From positions 1,435,676 through 1,499,675 of the forward strand of contig NZ_CP011941.1 of assembly GCF_001040845.1 (NCBI RefSeq): a DNA stretch of 64,000 nt, given 5' to 3'. This DNA is from Synechococcus sp. WH 8020 (GTDB lineage: Bacteria; Cyanobacteriota; Cyanobacteriia; PCC-6307; Cyanobiaceae). A model generated the notes under the pieces. The model saw nothing but the letters and a program-made list of their open reading frames with translations. It did no database searches and was not told where the DNA came from. Position numbers and translations under genes: made by a program. Each line of letters starts with the position of its first letter. Within the stretch, counting starts at the first letter, position 1. Shown in pieces: positions 8,561-17,623 of this stretch.

Positions 8561-8953
8561 TGTTGTGTCTTGATCCTGCTCTGAGCTCACCCCTGAGACC
8601 TTGAGCTCTTGGTTATTCATCGGAAGCAACCAGATGGAACGAGAGTCTTGACGCAACTCAATTCGAAACTCTTGGCCAGGTTCTAAGCCAAGGCGACGGG
8701 TGTAGGCATGACCAATGAGCAGATTTCCGTTCCCATGAACCCGGGTCTTGAAATCAGCTTGGCGACCTCTGGTTCCACCACCGGAACTGGAAGAGGGGAG
8801 TTTGTATCCCTTCGCTTCCACCAAGGCTTTGTAAAAGCCTTTACGCAGAACGCGACCACTGGGACCGACATAGCCGCATCCCCTCGCAATTTCATCTTCA
8901 GAGCGATTGCTGAGTGACCGGGCCCTGTTCAGCAATTCCTGGCCAGTGAGCAT
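8546..8953 (-). CDS. cyAbrB-type transcriptional regulator
   Basis: A 135-residue AbrB-like DNA-binding protein of the cyanobacterial cyAbrB group. The N-terminal part LTGQELLNRARSLSNRSEDE and the C-terminal domain (NGNLLIGHAYTRRLGLEPGQ) are characteristic; in cyAbrB proteins the AbrB domain is C-terminal. Family members regulate carbon/nitrogen metabolism in freshwater cyanobacteria. A Ser/Gly-rich linker (residues ~54-62) joins the two parts. It lies between the DUF308 gene and the terminal oxidase operon. Confidence 0.9.
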   Translation of the reverse strand: MLTGQELLNRARSLSNRSEDEIARGCGYVGPSGRVLRKGFYKALVEAKGYKLPSSSSGGGTRGRQADFKTRVHGNGNLLIGHAYTRRLGLEPGQEFRIELRQDSRSIWLLPMNNQELKVSGVSSEQDQDTTKDPG

Positions 8954-9049
8954 TTAACTCAAGAAATTTGTTTTAATTCTGGCCATGACTCTCATACGAA
9001 GCAACAAAAGTATCGAAATAAGATTGAATCCATGACAAGCCAAGCTCGC

Positions 9050-9667
9050 TCAGATGAGATAGAGAATCACAAATAAGACCACCCAGATGCCATCAACGAA
9101 GTGCCAATAGAGCTCTGCCGCTTCAAGGGGGAAGTGGTTGTCTGCCGTGACTCGCCCTTGAGGGGTACGACACTGCCACCACACAATCAGAATCATCAGG
9201 GCACCCAGGGTCACATGTAGACCGTGGAAGCCAGTCAGAGCATAGAAAGTGCTGGCATAAAGATTGTCAGTCAACCCAAATGGCAAGGTGAAATACTCCA
9301 CCATCTGACTCACCAAAAAGGCCAAGCCCAGACTTGCCGTGAGCAGTAACCAGCGCCTGCAGCGTTGCATCTCACTTCGGCGCAGATTGACACCAGCACG
9401 ATGGAAGGTGGCACTACTGACAAGCAAAAGAATGGTGTTCAGCGTTGGAAGCGGAAGCTCCAACTCGTATACAGCATCAGGCAGGAGAGGGTTAACAGCC
9501 TTAAACGTGAGATAGGCCGCGAAAAAGCCTGCAAATGTCATCGCATCAGCCACCAAAAAGGTTGCCAGGCCAAACATGCGATGGTCGGGATGGCTTTCTT
9601 CGTGATGATCCTGGATTTCAACCGCTTGGTCTTGAGGGGATAGGGAGGTCATCGGCCGTTGCTCCAT
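9050..9667 (-). CDS. ctaE: Cytochrome c oxidase subunit III
   Basis: A 205-residue membrane protein with five helices, the short form usual in cyanobacterial aa3 oxidases. Recognisable segments are HRMFGLATFLVADAMTFAGF, TFYALTGFHGLHVTLGALM and AELYWHFVDGIWVVLFVILY, the last two carrying conserved histidines. It is the third gene of ctaC-ctaD-ctaE and overlaps the ctaD stop by 19 bp if the first ATG is used. An ATG 15 bp downstream is an alternative start. Confidence 0.96.
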   Translation of the reverse strand: MEQRPMTSLSPQDQAVEIQDHHEESHPDHRMFGLATFLVADAMTFAGFFAAYLTFKAVNPLLPDAVYELELPLPTLNTILLLVSSATFHRAGVNLRRSEMQRCRRWLLLTASLGLAFLVSQMVEYFTLPFGLTDNLYASTFYALTGFHGLHVTLGALMILIVWWQCRTPQGRVTADNHFPLEAAELYWHFVDGIWVVLFVILYLI

Positions 9668-11313
9668 ACATCGCTGCCACTGGCATCTTTCAAGTCGATC
9701 TGGTCTGCAGGAATTCCATATCCATAGGGGTGAGTGACCAAGGGAGGCTCACCTTTCCAGTTCTCTACAGGAGGGGGAGAGGTGGTCAACCATTCAGGGG
9801 TCAAGGCCCGCCAAGGGTTATCTCCAGCAATCTGGCCTGAGCGTGCACTCGCGAACACGTTCCAGAGAAAGGGCAAGGTGCTCAGGGCCATCAGCAAGGC
9901 GCCAACACTGCTGATCTGATTCACCAACGCAAATTGCGGATCGTATTCAGCCACACGCCTGGGCATGCCGTTGAGGCCAAGCCAATGCTGCGGGGCGAAG
10001 CAAAGATTGAATCCAATAAACGTCAACAAGAAATGAAAACGTCCAACATTTTCATCAAGCATCCTCCCCGTCACTTTTGGGAACCAGTGATAGATCGACG
10101 CGAAGATCACAAAAACCGAACCTCCATAAACGATGTAATGGAAGTGAGCGACGACAAAGTAGGTGTCGTGAACATGGACATCAAAAGGCACTTGAGCAAG
10201 CGCCACACCAGTAATTCCACCCAAAACAAAGTTGACGATAAAACCACAGGAGAAGAGAACAGCACTATTAAGACTAATTTTTCCTCCCCACAACGTGGCT
10301 AACCAATTAAAGAATTTGATACCTGTGGGAACAGCAATAAAGGCCGTTGCAATTGTGAAAAATAAGCGCATCCATGGAGGCGTGCCGCTTGTAAACATGT
10401 GATGGGCCCAAACAACAAGCCCAAGAACAACGATCGCCATGATCGAATACACCATTGTGGTGTACCCAAAAAGAGGCTTCCGGCAATGAATCGGAAGGAT
10501 TTCACTCACCAATCCAAACGCCGGCAACACCATGATGTAAACAGCTGGGTGAGAGTAAAACCAGAAGAGGTGTTGATAAACAACGACATTTCCACCCATT
10601 CCTGGATTAAAGAATCCAGTATGAGCAACAATATCGAAGCTCAGAAGAATCAAAGTCCCGGCAAGAACGGGTGTCGACAGAACGACAAGAATGCTCGTTC
10701 CAAGCATGGCCCAGCAATACATCGGCAGTTGCATCAGCTTCAAGCCAGGCCGTCGCAATTTCAAAATGGTGGCAATAAAGTTAATTCCACCAAAGATTGA
10801 GCTTCCACCTAACAATAAAACGCTCAGAATCCAAATGATCTGACCTGTGGCAGGAGTCGTCAGACTGAGAGGCGGATAGGCTGTCCAACCTGACTGCGCC
10901 GCACCAGTAATAAAGTAACTGGCAACAAGCAGTAACCCAGCAGGTGGAATCAACCAGAAAGCAACAGCATTTAGCCTTGGGAAAGCCATGTCCCTGGCTC
11001 CGACATAAAACGGGATCAGATAATTACCAAAAGCACCATTAACCACCGGGACGATCCAAAGAAAGATCATCACGGTGCCGTGCAAAGTCAGCACCTGATT
11101 GTAAACATCCCGGGGCATGAAATCAGCTACCGGACTGGTTAGTTCTGTACGAATCGCTCCAGCAAGGGCACCACCAATAAGGTAAAAAGCAAAGCCACAA
11201 ACTAGATATTGAAGTCCGATCACTTTATGATCAACGCTAAAGCTGAGATAGCGAAGCCAGCCAGTGGGTTGCAATGAGGGGGGTTTACTTTGTTGCGGAA
11301 GAGTGAGTGTCAT
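9649..11313 (-). CDS. ctaD: Cytochrome c oxidase subunit I
   Basis: The 554-residue catalytic subunit of the aa3-type terminal oxidase, a 12-helix haem-copper protein. Visible ligands are TLHGTVM (His78, low-spin haem), SHPAVY (His255 and Tyr259, the CuB/cross-linked pair), AHHMFTSG (two CuB histidines near 303) and HDTYFVVAHFHY near 383 (haem a3 and low-spin haem ligands). All key residues are present. It reduces O2 to water using electrons from cytochrome c or plastocyanin. It overlaps ctaC by 4 bp (ATGA). Confidence 0.98.
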   Translation of the reverse strand: MTLTLPQQSKPPSLQPTGWLRYLSFSVDHKVIGLQYLVCGFAFYLIGGALAGAIRTELTSPVADFMPRDVYNQVLTLHGTVMIFLWIVPVVNGAFGNYLIPFYVGARDMAFPRLNAVAFWLIPPAGLLLVASYFITGAAQSGWTAYPPLSLTTPATGQIIWILSVLLLGGSSIFGGINFIATILKLRRPGLKLMQLPMYCWAMLGTSILVVLSTPVLAGTLILLSFDIVAHTGFFNPGMGGNVVVYQHLFWFYSHPAVYIMVLPAFGLVSEILPIHCRKPLFGYTTMVYSIMAIVVLGLVVWAHHMFTSGTPPWMRLFFTIATAFIAVPTGIKFFNWLATLWGGKISLNSAVLFSCGFIVNFVLGGITGVALAQVPFDVHVHDTYFVVAHFHYIVYGGSVFVIFASIYHWFPKVTGRMLDENVGRFHFLLTFIGFNLCFAPQHWLGLNGMPRRVAEYDPQFALVNQISSVGALLMALSTLPFLWNVFASARSGQIAGDNPWRALTPEWLTTSPPPVENWKGEPPLVTHPYGYGIPADQIDLKDASGSDVWSNGR

Positions 11314-12134
11314 GCCTCAGATACAGGGAGCTTGCGATTGGCTTGGAACCAGGTGTCGTAATCGTCGGCAGACTCAACCACCACCGTGGAGCGCATACCA
11401 CCGTGATAAGGCCCACACAGTTCAGCGCAAACCACTGGATAACGCCCTGGGCGAGTGGGAGTGAAGTTAAGCAATGTTGGCTGACCAGGAATGATGTCCT
11501 GCTTGAGCCTGAATTCTGGAACCCAGAATGCGTGGATCACATCTTTAGCCTCCATTTTTAGTGAGATAGGTCGTCCTGATGGCACATGCAGTTCTCCAGA
11601 AATAATGTCCCCATCGGGGTAATGGAACAGGAATGCAAATTGCATCGCCGTAACCTCAACTGGAAGTGGCGCTATCGCCATTTCAGAACTGGCTTGCATC
11701 GCCCCTGCCGTGCCAATACCTCCCCAAACCCTCTCTTGAGTGGCTTGAGAATCACCATGCCCCCCATGAGCAAGGGGAACCATTCCCCCCATACGTTCGT
11801 AGATGTCGTAGCTGAATAAACCCACAAACAACACAACAATCGCGGGCACAGCGGTCCAAAAAATCTCAAGGGGCAAATTGCCTTCGAGTGCTATCCCATC
11901 ACCAATTTGTCCAGCTTTGCGGCGGAAGCGCACAAGGCTGAACAGCACCAACCCAACGATTCCTACAAACAAAATCGTTCCGATGCTGAACAGAACACGA
12001 AACAGCTCGTCGTAAATGGGTGCATTGACGCTGGCATCAACAGGAAGAAGGTTGATGTTTTGGCCAATCCACAATCCACCCAGCACAAGGATCATTCCCA
12101 GCACAAGAGTGAGAATTGCCGAGGGGATAGGCAC
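11310..12134 (-). CDS. ctaC: Cytochrome c oxidase subunit II
   Basis: A 274-residue subunit carrying the CuA electron-entry site. Two N-terminal helices (residues ~6-25 and ~46-68) precede a periplasmic/lumenal cupredoxin domain. The CuA motif CAELCGPYHGGM puts cysteines at 236 and 240, with the partner histidine in IHAFWVPEF. A Gly/His-containing insert (PLAHGGHGDSQ) sits after the second helix. It is the first gene of the oxidase operon, read away from ctaA across a 229-bp divergent region. Confidence 0.97.
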   Translation of the reverse strand: MPIPSAILTLVLGMILVLGGLWIGQNINLLPVDASVNAPIYDELFRVLFSIGTILFVGIVGLVLFSLVRFRRKAGQIGDGIALEGNLPLEIFWTAVPAIVVLFVGLFSYDIYERMGGMVPLAHGGHGDSQATQERVWGGIGTAGAMQASSEMAIAPLPVEVTAMQFAFLFHYPDGDIISGELHVPSGRPISLKMEAKDVIHAFWVPEFRLKQDIIPGQPTLLNFTPTRPGRYPVVCAELCGPYHGGMRSTVVVESADDYDTWFQANRKLPVSEA

Positions 12135-12363
12135 GAAACTCCTGATACATGTGTCAACAGACTATGGAGATCCCAGGCCTTCTTCATGCCGTGATTGTTA
12201 AAGCAGCCTGAAGTTCCTACTAACACAGCTGTTTCAAGGCGTTGTTGTCAGCAAAGGGAGATGTTGGCGACCTTGAAAATGTTGGAGACCTGTAAATAGC
12301 GTGCCGTTTGAGATCAGATCGCTAGTTTCCAAAAACAAACCATGCGATTAGGAGGAACAGTCG
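12135..12363. promoter_or_regulatory. Divergent intergenic control region, ctaCDE / ctaAB
   Basis: A 229-bp gap between two divergent respiratory operons that must hold both promoters. A strong Shine-Dalgarno GGAGGA at 12351-12356 precedes the TTG start of ctaA by 7 bp and decides that start. I see no confident -10/-35 pair or known operator. Confidence 0.5.
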
Positions 12364-13296
12364 TTGACCTCATCGACAACAGTTCCGATTCGTTGGCGTC
12401 TGGCCCAGCTCGCTGCTCACCTGGTCGTGGCTCTGATCGCCCTGGTGGTGATTGGAGGGGCAACCCGTGTCATGGAGGCAGGGCTGGCCTGTCCTGATTG
12501 GCCCCTTTGTTATGGAAGCCTGCTGCCTGGGCGCCAGATGAATCTCAAGGTGTTCTTGGAGTGGTTCCACCGCCTGGATGCCTTTGTTGTGGGCATTGCA
12601 CTGCTCGTCCAACTGGGTGCCACCTGGTTCTGGAGGAAGGACTTGCCCCGTTGGTTGCTGCCTCTGTCGTTCCTATTGGTTCTGTTGGTTGTTCTTCAAG
12701 GAGGCCTCGGGGCTCTGACCGTGCTGCAACTGCTCCCCTCCGCAGTGGTGACGGCCCATCTCGTCCTGGCTCTCACCCTGGTCATTGTGATGAGCGCACT
12801 CACACAAAGGCTGCTTCATCAAGGGTCCAAAGAATCTGCCGCCCCTCGCTGGTGGCCCTGGTTCGGCGGAATCAGCCTTGCAGCCGTGTCAGGCCAATGC
12901 CTACTAGGCGGACGGATGGCGACCTCATGGGCGGCCCAACGGTGCTTACAGGAGGGGCAGTCCTGCCAATGGCTTCATTGGCATCGCAGTGCTGCAACCC
13001 CAGCAGCCATCTGCGTGTTGCTGTTCGTTGCGACAGCTCTGATCGCCGGCGGCTGGGCTCGTCAGCAATGGCCCCTCCTCATCACAGCCACTGTCCTGGT
13101 CTCAATGCAGATCGCTTTGGGTGTTTTCACCTTGCGGCTTGGTCTAAGTCAGCCCGCTGTGACGGTGTGCCATCAACTCGTGGCCTGTCTGCTCGTGGCC
13201 GTCCTCGCGGCTCTCACTTGGAGACGCCCGTCCGCACCCGACTCCCTTCTCACGATCGCTCGCGATTCTTCAACCCTGGAGCCCTGTCATGGCTAG
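12364..13296 (+). CDS. ctaA: Heme A synthase (COX15/CtaA family)
   Basis: A 310-residue membrane enzyme that oxidises the C8 methyl of haem O to make haem A for the oxidase encoded next door. Eight hydrophobic segments are visible. The family motif [18 protein letters not shown] is at residues ~29-46, and conserved histidines occur in EWFHRLDAF and LHWHRSAAT. It starts at TTG, supported by a well-placed GGAGGA. Its stop overlaps the ctaB start by 8 bp, and it diverges from ctaCDE. Confidence 0.95.
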   Translation: MTSSTTVPIRWRLAQLAAHLVVALIALVVIGGATRVMEAGLACPDWPLCYGSLLPGRQMNLKVFLEWFHRLDAFVVGIALLVQLGATWFWRKDLPRWLLPLSFLLVLLVVLQGGLGALTVLQLLPSAVVTAHLVLALTLVIVMSALTQRLLHQGSKESAAPRWWPWFGGISLAAVSGQCLLGGRMATSWAAQRCLQEGQSCQWLHWHRSAATPAAICVLLFVATALIAGGWARQQWPLLITATVLVSMQIALGVFTLRLGLSQPAVTVCHQLVACLLVAVLAALTWRRPSAPDSLLTIARDSSTLEPCHG

Positions 13297-14299
13297 TTCA
13301 GCTTCCGTTGCTCCAATGCCCCCCACCCTCACCAGAGAGGAGGTGGTGCCATCTCGCAAGAGAATCAAACTCCCCCCCTGGCTTGAGGTTGCCAAACCAC
13401 GGCTGATCCCACTTCTCCTCGCAACCACCTTGGGAGGAATGGCTCTTACCGAAGGCTGGCCACTCTCCTCACCAAGGCTGGCTTGCACCCTTGGCGGTGG
13501 TGCTTTAGCAGCAGCGGCAGCAGGAGTTCTCAACTGTTTGTGGGAGCAGGAGCTGGATGGACGCATGCTGCGAACAAGCGGTCGAGCCCTTCCCTCAGGA
13601 CGGTTGTCACCATCCGCGGCTTTTGTTGGCGCGGTGTCCTGCACGCTGGCTGCAGCAGCTCTTCTGGTCAGTGGGGTGAATTGCCTTGCAGCTGGACTGT
13701 CTCTCCTAGGACTCTGTAGTTATGTGCTGCTTTACACCGCGCTGCTTAAGCCCCGCACCACACAAAACATTGTGGTTGGCGGCGTTGCTGGCGCCATCCC
13801 ACCCCTGGTTGGAGCAGCTGCAGCAACAGGCCATATAGGCCTGGGTGGATGGTGGCTGTTCGCACTTGTGATGGTGTGGACTCCAGCCCATTTCTGGGCA
13901 CTAGCCCTGCTTTTGCATGACGACTATCGGGCCGTTGGGATTCCAATGCTTCCAGTCGTCAAGGGACCTTTGGTGACCACGAGGGCGATCAGACGCTACG
14001 GATGGGCAACCATCTTGCTGAGCTTTTTAGGGACCTGGGCCCTACCGGAAGGTGGCGCCTTATACGGGCTGTTGATCCTTCCCTTCAACGGTCGCCTTTT
14101 GCAGATGGTGGAACGTCTGGCTGCTGAACCCAACAATCAAGATCGAGCCAAGGGATTATTCCGATGGTCGATTCTCTATCTGTTTGGAATCTGTCTCTTG
14201 CTTGTCATGAGCCGAATGCCTGGTTCTGCTCAATTTGATCTGCAAGTGAGGGCAGTCCTCAACATCCTCGCGGGCGGCTTTCTTCCTGCCGCTTCCTAG
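13289..14299 (+). CDS. ctaB: Protoheme IX farnesyltransferase (heme O synthase)
   Basis: A 336-residue UbiA-superfamily prenyltransferase that adds a farnesyl group to haem B, the step before CtaA. The two Asp-rich motifs are visible: [18 protein letters not shown] (near 89-106) and [17 protein letters not shown] (near 210). Nine hydrophobic segments fit the fold. A ~30-residue polar N-terminal extension precedes the first helix. It is translationally coupled to ctaA and followed after 30 bp by an ABC transporter gene. Confidence 0.96.
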   Translation: MASSASVAPMPPTLTREEVVPSRKRIKLPPWLEVAKPRLIPLLLATTLGGMALTEGWPLSSPRLACTLGGGALAAAAAGVLNCLWEQELDGRMLRTSGRALPSGRLSPSAAFVGAVSCTLAAAALLVSGVNCLAAGLSLLGLCSYVLLYTALLKPRTTQNIVVGGVAGAIPPLVGAAAATGHIGLGGWWLFALVMVWTPAHFWALALLLHDDYRAVGIPMLPVVKGPLVTTRAIRRYGWATILLSFLGTWALPEGGALYGLLILPFNGRLLQMVERLAAEPNNQDRAKGLFRWSILYLFGICLLLVMSRMPGSAQFDLQVRAVLNILAGGFLPAAS

Positions 14300-14329
14300 A
14301 TTCTTTGTCCACGCTTTTTGGTCGGTTTC

Positions 14330-15343
14330 ATGTCCCTGATCGTGCTCGATCACCTGGAAAAGTCTTACGGGACGATTTCAGCGCTCAGGGATTTGAGCTT
14401 GCAAGTCCCTGAAGGGTGTCTTTATGGCCTGCTGGGTCCCAATGGTGCTGGGAAAACGACAACTCTGAGAATTCTTGCCACTCTCTTGGCTCCAGATCTT
14501 GGCGATGTCCGCATTGCTGGCCTGGATGCCTTGAAAGACCAACGGGACGTTCGACGCCTCATTGGTTATGTCGCTCAAGAGGTAGCGATTGACAAGATCC
14601 TCACAGGTCGAGAGCTCCTTGAACTTCAAGGTGACCTTTATCACTTAAAGCCAAAGCAAAGAAACCAACGGATCGACGAACTGATCGAGATGTTGGGCAT
14701 GGATCCTTGGATCGACCGTCGATGTGGCACCTATTCAGGAGGAATGCGTCGTCGACTTGATTTAGCAGCAGGTCTCCTACATCGTCCCCAACTCCTCATC
14801 CTCGATGAACCCACAGTCGGACTTGACATCGAAAGTCGAGCTGTGATCTGGAACGTGCTTCGTGACTTAAGAGATCAAGGAACAACGGTCTTGCTCAGCA
14901 CCCATTACCTCGAGGAAGTGGAAGCACTCGCCGATCGAATGGCGATCATTGATGCCGGAACAGTGATTGCTGAGGGCACCCCTAACGAACTCAAGACTCG
15001 TCTTGGAGGGGATCGCGTCACCTTGCGTGTGCGTGAATTCAGCAATGAGCAGGAAGCAGAGACGATTCGCGACTTGCTTCAACCCCTTGATGGCGTCCAA
15101 AACATTGTGATTAATCGCTCGCAAGGCCACTCCCTCAATCTGGTGGTGGATGGAGAACAGGTCCTCCCTCGCCTTCGCCTGTGTCTGGAAGAAGCAGGAC
15201 TTCCCGTGTTTGCCCTTGCACAAAGCAGGCCAAGTCTTGACGATGTTTACCTTCAGGCCACAGGCCGCACCCTGATGGATGCCGAGCTGGCCACAGCCGG
15301 TCAGCGTGATCAAAAGCAAGAGCGCAAACAAGCCATGCGGTAA
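14330..15343 (+). CDS. ABC transporter ATP-binding protein (DrrA/NodI type)
   Basis: A 337-residue ATPase starting at the ATG at 14330. Walker A GPNGAGKTT is at residues 36-44, the signature is YSGGMRRRLDLAAGLLH, Walker B is LLILDEPTVGLD and the H-loop is LLSTHYLEE. The C-terminal ~110 residues form the extra domain common in DrrA-like exporters. It pairs with the ABC-2 permease that starts 40 bp after its stop. Substrate is unknown. Position right after ctaB suggests, but does not prove, a link with haem or respiratory membrane assembly. Confidence 0.93.
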   Translation: MSLIVLDHLEKSYGTISALRDLSLQVPEGCLYGLLGPNGAGKTTTLRILATLLAPDLGDVRIAGLDALKDQRDVRRLIGYVAQEVAIDKILTGRELLELQGDLYHLKPKQRNQRIDELIEMLGMDPWIDRRCGTYSGGMRRRLDLAAGLLHRPQLLILDEPTVGLDIESRAVIWNVLRDLRDQGTTVLLSTHYLEEVEALADRMAIIDAGTVIAEGTPNELKTRLGGDRVTLRVREFSNEQEAETIRDLLQPLDGVQNIVINRSQGHSLNLVVDGEQVLPRLRLCLEEAGLPVFALAQSRPSLDDVYLQATGRTLMDAELATAGQRDQKQERKQAMR

Positions 15344-15383
15344 CGACCTGCTTTCACCCCCCGATCTTCATCAGTGCGCCCCC

Positions 15384-16241
15384 ATGACCACTCCCCATCT
15401 CCAGATCGATGCCAATGAAGCACCCTCCCGAGGAGCGGTGACGGAGCTCATCCAGGAAACGACAGCTTTAACGCGTCGCCTGTTCGTGCAGCTCAAGCGT
15501 CGTCCCTCCACGCTGATTGCCGGTGTTCTGCAGCCCCTGATCTGGTTGATTTTATTTGGAGCTCTTTTCTCCAACGCTCCAGAGGGGCTGTTGCCAGGCG
15601 GCATGAGCTACGGGCGATTTCTCGGTGCTGGAGTGATTGTGTTCACAGCATTCAGCGGTGCACTCAATGCGGGACTTCCGGTCATGTTTGACCGCGAATT
15701 TGGATTTCTCAACCGACTTCTCGTTGCGCCATTAAGAAGTCGAAGTTCCATTGTCTTCGCTTCAGTGATCTACATCACCACATTGAGCCTCGTGCAGAGT
15801 TTGGCGATCATGCTCACAGCGGCATTACTCGGATATGGATGGCCTGGAGCTGGCGGGCTCCTGCTCGTTCTGTTCACCCTGCTGTTGTTGGTATTTGCCG
15901 TTACGGCCTTAAGTCTGGGTTTGGCCTTTGCCTTACCTGGTCACATTGAGTTGATTGCGGTGATTTTTGTCGCCAATCTTCCTCTGCTCTTTGCCAGCAC
16001 CGCATTGGCGCCTCTGAGCTTTATGCCTGGGTGGATGGGCTGGCTAGCGGCCCTAAATCCCCTTACCTTCGCGATAGAACCAATTCGAGCGGCCTATGCA
16101 GGCCCTCTCGATCTTTCGCTGGTTCTCTTGGACGCACCCTATGGCTCCGTTACAGGTCAAACCTGCTTGTTGGTCTTGACCGTGCTCACCGTGGGGCTGT
16201 TTCTCCTCATCAGACCACTGCTCAATCGCAAACTCTCTTGA
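15384..16241 (+). CDS. ABC-2 type permease
   Basis: A 285-residue membrane component of the exporter encoded with the preceding ATPase. The ATG at 15384 is chosen; in-frame codons upstream lie within the ATPase gene. About six helices follow a cytosolic N-terminus. The segments GRFLGAGVIVFTAFSGALNAG and FDREFGFLNRLLVAPLRSR are typical of the ABC-2/NodJ family, as is the late PLTFAIEPIRAAY. Substrate is not predictable from sequence. Confidence 0.92.
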   Translation: MTTPHLQIDANEAPSRGAVTELIQETTALTRRLFVQLKRRPSTLIAGVLQPLIWLILFGALFSNAPEGLLPGGMSYGRFLGAGVIVFTAFSGALNAGLPVMFDREFGFLNRLLVAPLRSRSSIVFASVIYITTLSLVQSLAIMLTAALLGYGWPGAGGLLLVLFTLLLLVFAVTALSLGLAFALPGHIELIAVIFVANLPLLFASTALAPLSFMPGWMGWLAALNPLTFAIEPIRAAYAGPLDLSLVLLDAPYGSVTGQTCLLVLTVLTVGLFLLIRPLLNRKLS

Positions 16242-16245
16242 TTCC

Positions 16246-16695
16246 GTGTACGTCTCTTCGTTTCAGCCCCTGAACCCGCGCCAACTGGACCTGCAACGTC
16301 GCCTGCTGCTTGCCAATGAATTAAGAGAAACATCGCTCATCGCCCAATTAGAGCTGCAGTGGGTGCATCGCTATGGGGTGACCTCTCTGCCCAAACGAAC
16401 GTCTGAAGCCTCCCAGGACTCTCTCCCATCTCCTAAGAATTCCGAGGAGGGTTCAAAGAGCCAAGGTCTCTCACTCGTCAGCAATCCAATGGTCGAAACA
16501 GAGAAGCGGGCCTTACACGTGGCCCCCCTCCCGAGTGACTCCAAGGATGATGAGACTGAGGTCATTGAAGACCTACCGGATCGTTCTTCCAATCAGCCAC
16601 TCGCAATCGCGCCTCCTCCGATTGCTCGCGGTGCTCAACGCTTTCGTCGCTGGATGGTTGCGTCCTCAGCAGACCAAGATCTACAGGCATCCTGA
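16246..16695 (+). CDS. Hypothetical protein, basic N-terminus and acidic middle
   Basis: A 149-residue protein of unknown function with a GTG start 4 bp after the permease stop. The first ~45 residues (NPRQLDLQRRLLLANELRET) look helical and amphipathic. The middle (~50-110) is Ser/Glu/Lys-rich and probably disordered, and the C-terminus is Arg-rich. No membrane helix is seen. The small gap to the exporter and the 6-bp gap to nanE suggest co-transcription. I do not recognise a family. Confidence 0.65.
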   Translation: MYVSSFQPLNPRQLDLQRRLLLANELRETSLIAQLELQWVHRYGVTSLPKRTSEASQDSLPSPKNSEEGSKSQGLSLVSNPMVETEKRALHVAPLPSDSKDDETEVIEDLPDRSSNQPLAIAPPPIARGAQRFRRWMVASSADQDLQAS

Positions 16696-16701
16696 AGGAC
16701 C

Positions 16702-17403
16702 ATGCCCATTCCATCCCGCACCCAACTTGAGGGTGGCTTGATCGTGTCCGTTCAGGCTCCGGAAGGATCACCCATGCGCCATCCCGATGTGATTGCAGCC
16801 ATGGCTGAAGCCAGCCTTCGCAACGGAGCGACGGGTGTGCGACTCGAGAGCCCAGAGCACATTGGAGCGGTGCGAAATCGCTGTCCTGACGCCCTGATCA
16901 TTGGGCTCTGGAAGCGCTCATTTCCTGATAGCTCTGTCTACATCACACCTCGATGGGACGACATCCAAACGGTCTGGGCAGCCGGTGCTGACGTCATCGC
17001 CCTCGATGCCACAGCTCGCCAAAGGCCAGAAAAGGAAGACCTTGCAGAACTTATTCAACGGTCTAAGGAGGACCTAGGGGCACCACTCATGGCCGATGTG
17101 GACTCAATCGACAACGGACTGATCGCGGCATCACTGGGATGCGAGTGGGTGGGCACCACCCTGTATGGATACACAGAGCAAACATCACAACAATCTCCTC
17201 CTGGCTACAGCTTGATCTCTCCCTTAAGGGATCAACTTCCCGACCATGTGACTTTGATTTGTGAGGGTGGCATCAAGTCGCCAACTTCAGCTCTCCAGGC
17301 CCTTGAGCACGGCGCCGATCTTGTTGTTGTTGGCACGGCGATTACGGGCGTTGATCTGCAAGTGGCCGATTACCTCAGGACCTTGAAGAGGCAAAGTGGA
17401 TGA
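16702..17403 (+). CDS. nanE: N-acetylmannosamine-6-phosphate 2-epimerase
   Basis: A 233-residue TIM-barrel enzyme that interconverts N-acetylmannosamine-6-P and N-acetylglucosamine-6-P. Typical features are GGLIVSVQAPEGSPM at the N-terminus, TGVRLESPEHI, the lysine-containing IIGLWKR and the phosphate-binding C-terminal CEGGIKSP and VVVGTAITG. No nan catabolic neighbours are present, so the role is probably in amino-sugar recycling or surface polysaccharide supply (inference). Confidence 0.92.
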   Translation: MPIPSRTQLEGGLIVSVQAPEGSPMRHPDVIAAMAEASLRNGATGVRLESPEHIGAVRNRCPDALIIGLWKRSFPDSSVYITPRWDDIQTVWAAGADVIALDATARQRPEKEDLAELIQRSKEDLGAPLMADVDSIDNGLIAASLGCEWVGTTLYGYTEQTSQQSPPGYSLISPLRDQLPDHVTLICEGGIKSPTSALQALEHGADLVVVGTAITGVDLQVADYLRTLKRQSG

Positions 17404-17421
17404 GTCTCGCAAGACTCAGGC

Positions 17422-17604
17422 ATGTTGCTGAAATTTGCTTTTCCTGTTGTCCTCAGCGGAGCTTTCTTCGGTCTGCCAATCGCAGGGTTGCCGATGACAG
17501 AACTTCAGGCCCTAAATCGAGAGTTAGGGAGATTGTGCAACGCACCTCCCCGAGAAGCTTTATCGGTGTGTCGAATCCACGCGCGACTAGTGGGATCCCT
17601 TTAA
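17422..17604 (+). CDS. Small hypothetical protein, possible signal peptide
   Basis: A 60-residue frame beginning 18 bp after nanE. The N-terminus LLKFAFPVVLSGAFFGLPIA is a plausible signal peptide or single helix. The mature part has two cysteines (LCNAPPREALSVC) that could form a disulfide. Its stop falls inside the terminator hairpin shared with groEL. Function unknown; moderate confidence that it is translated. Confidence 0.5.
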   Translation: MLLKFAFPVVLSGAFFGLPIAGLPMTELQALNRELGRLCNAPPREALSVCRIHARLVGSL

Positions 17605-17618
17605 GGGGACCCCACTAG
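17587..17618. terminator. Hairpin between the small gene and groEL
   Basis: A near-perfect inverted repeat with CTAGTGGG at one end and CCCACTAG at the other, about 13 bp of stem and one mismatch. It lies between convergent genes, so it may act on both strands. It lacks a clear T-run. Confidence 0.6.
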
Positions 17619-17623
17619 CGGGA

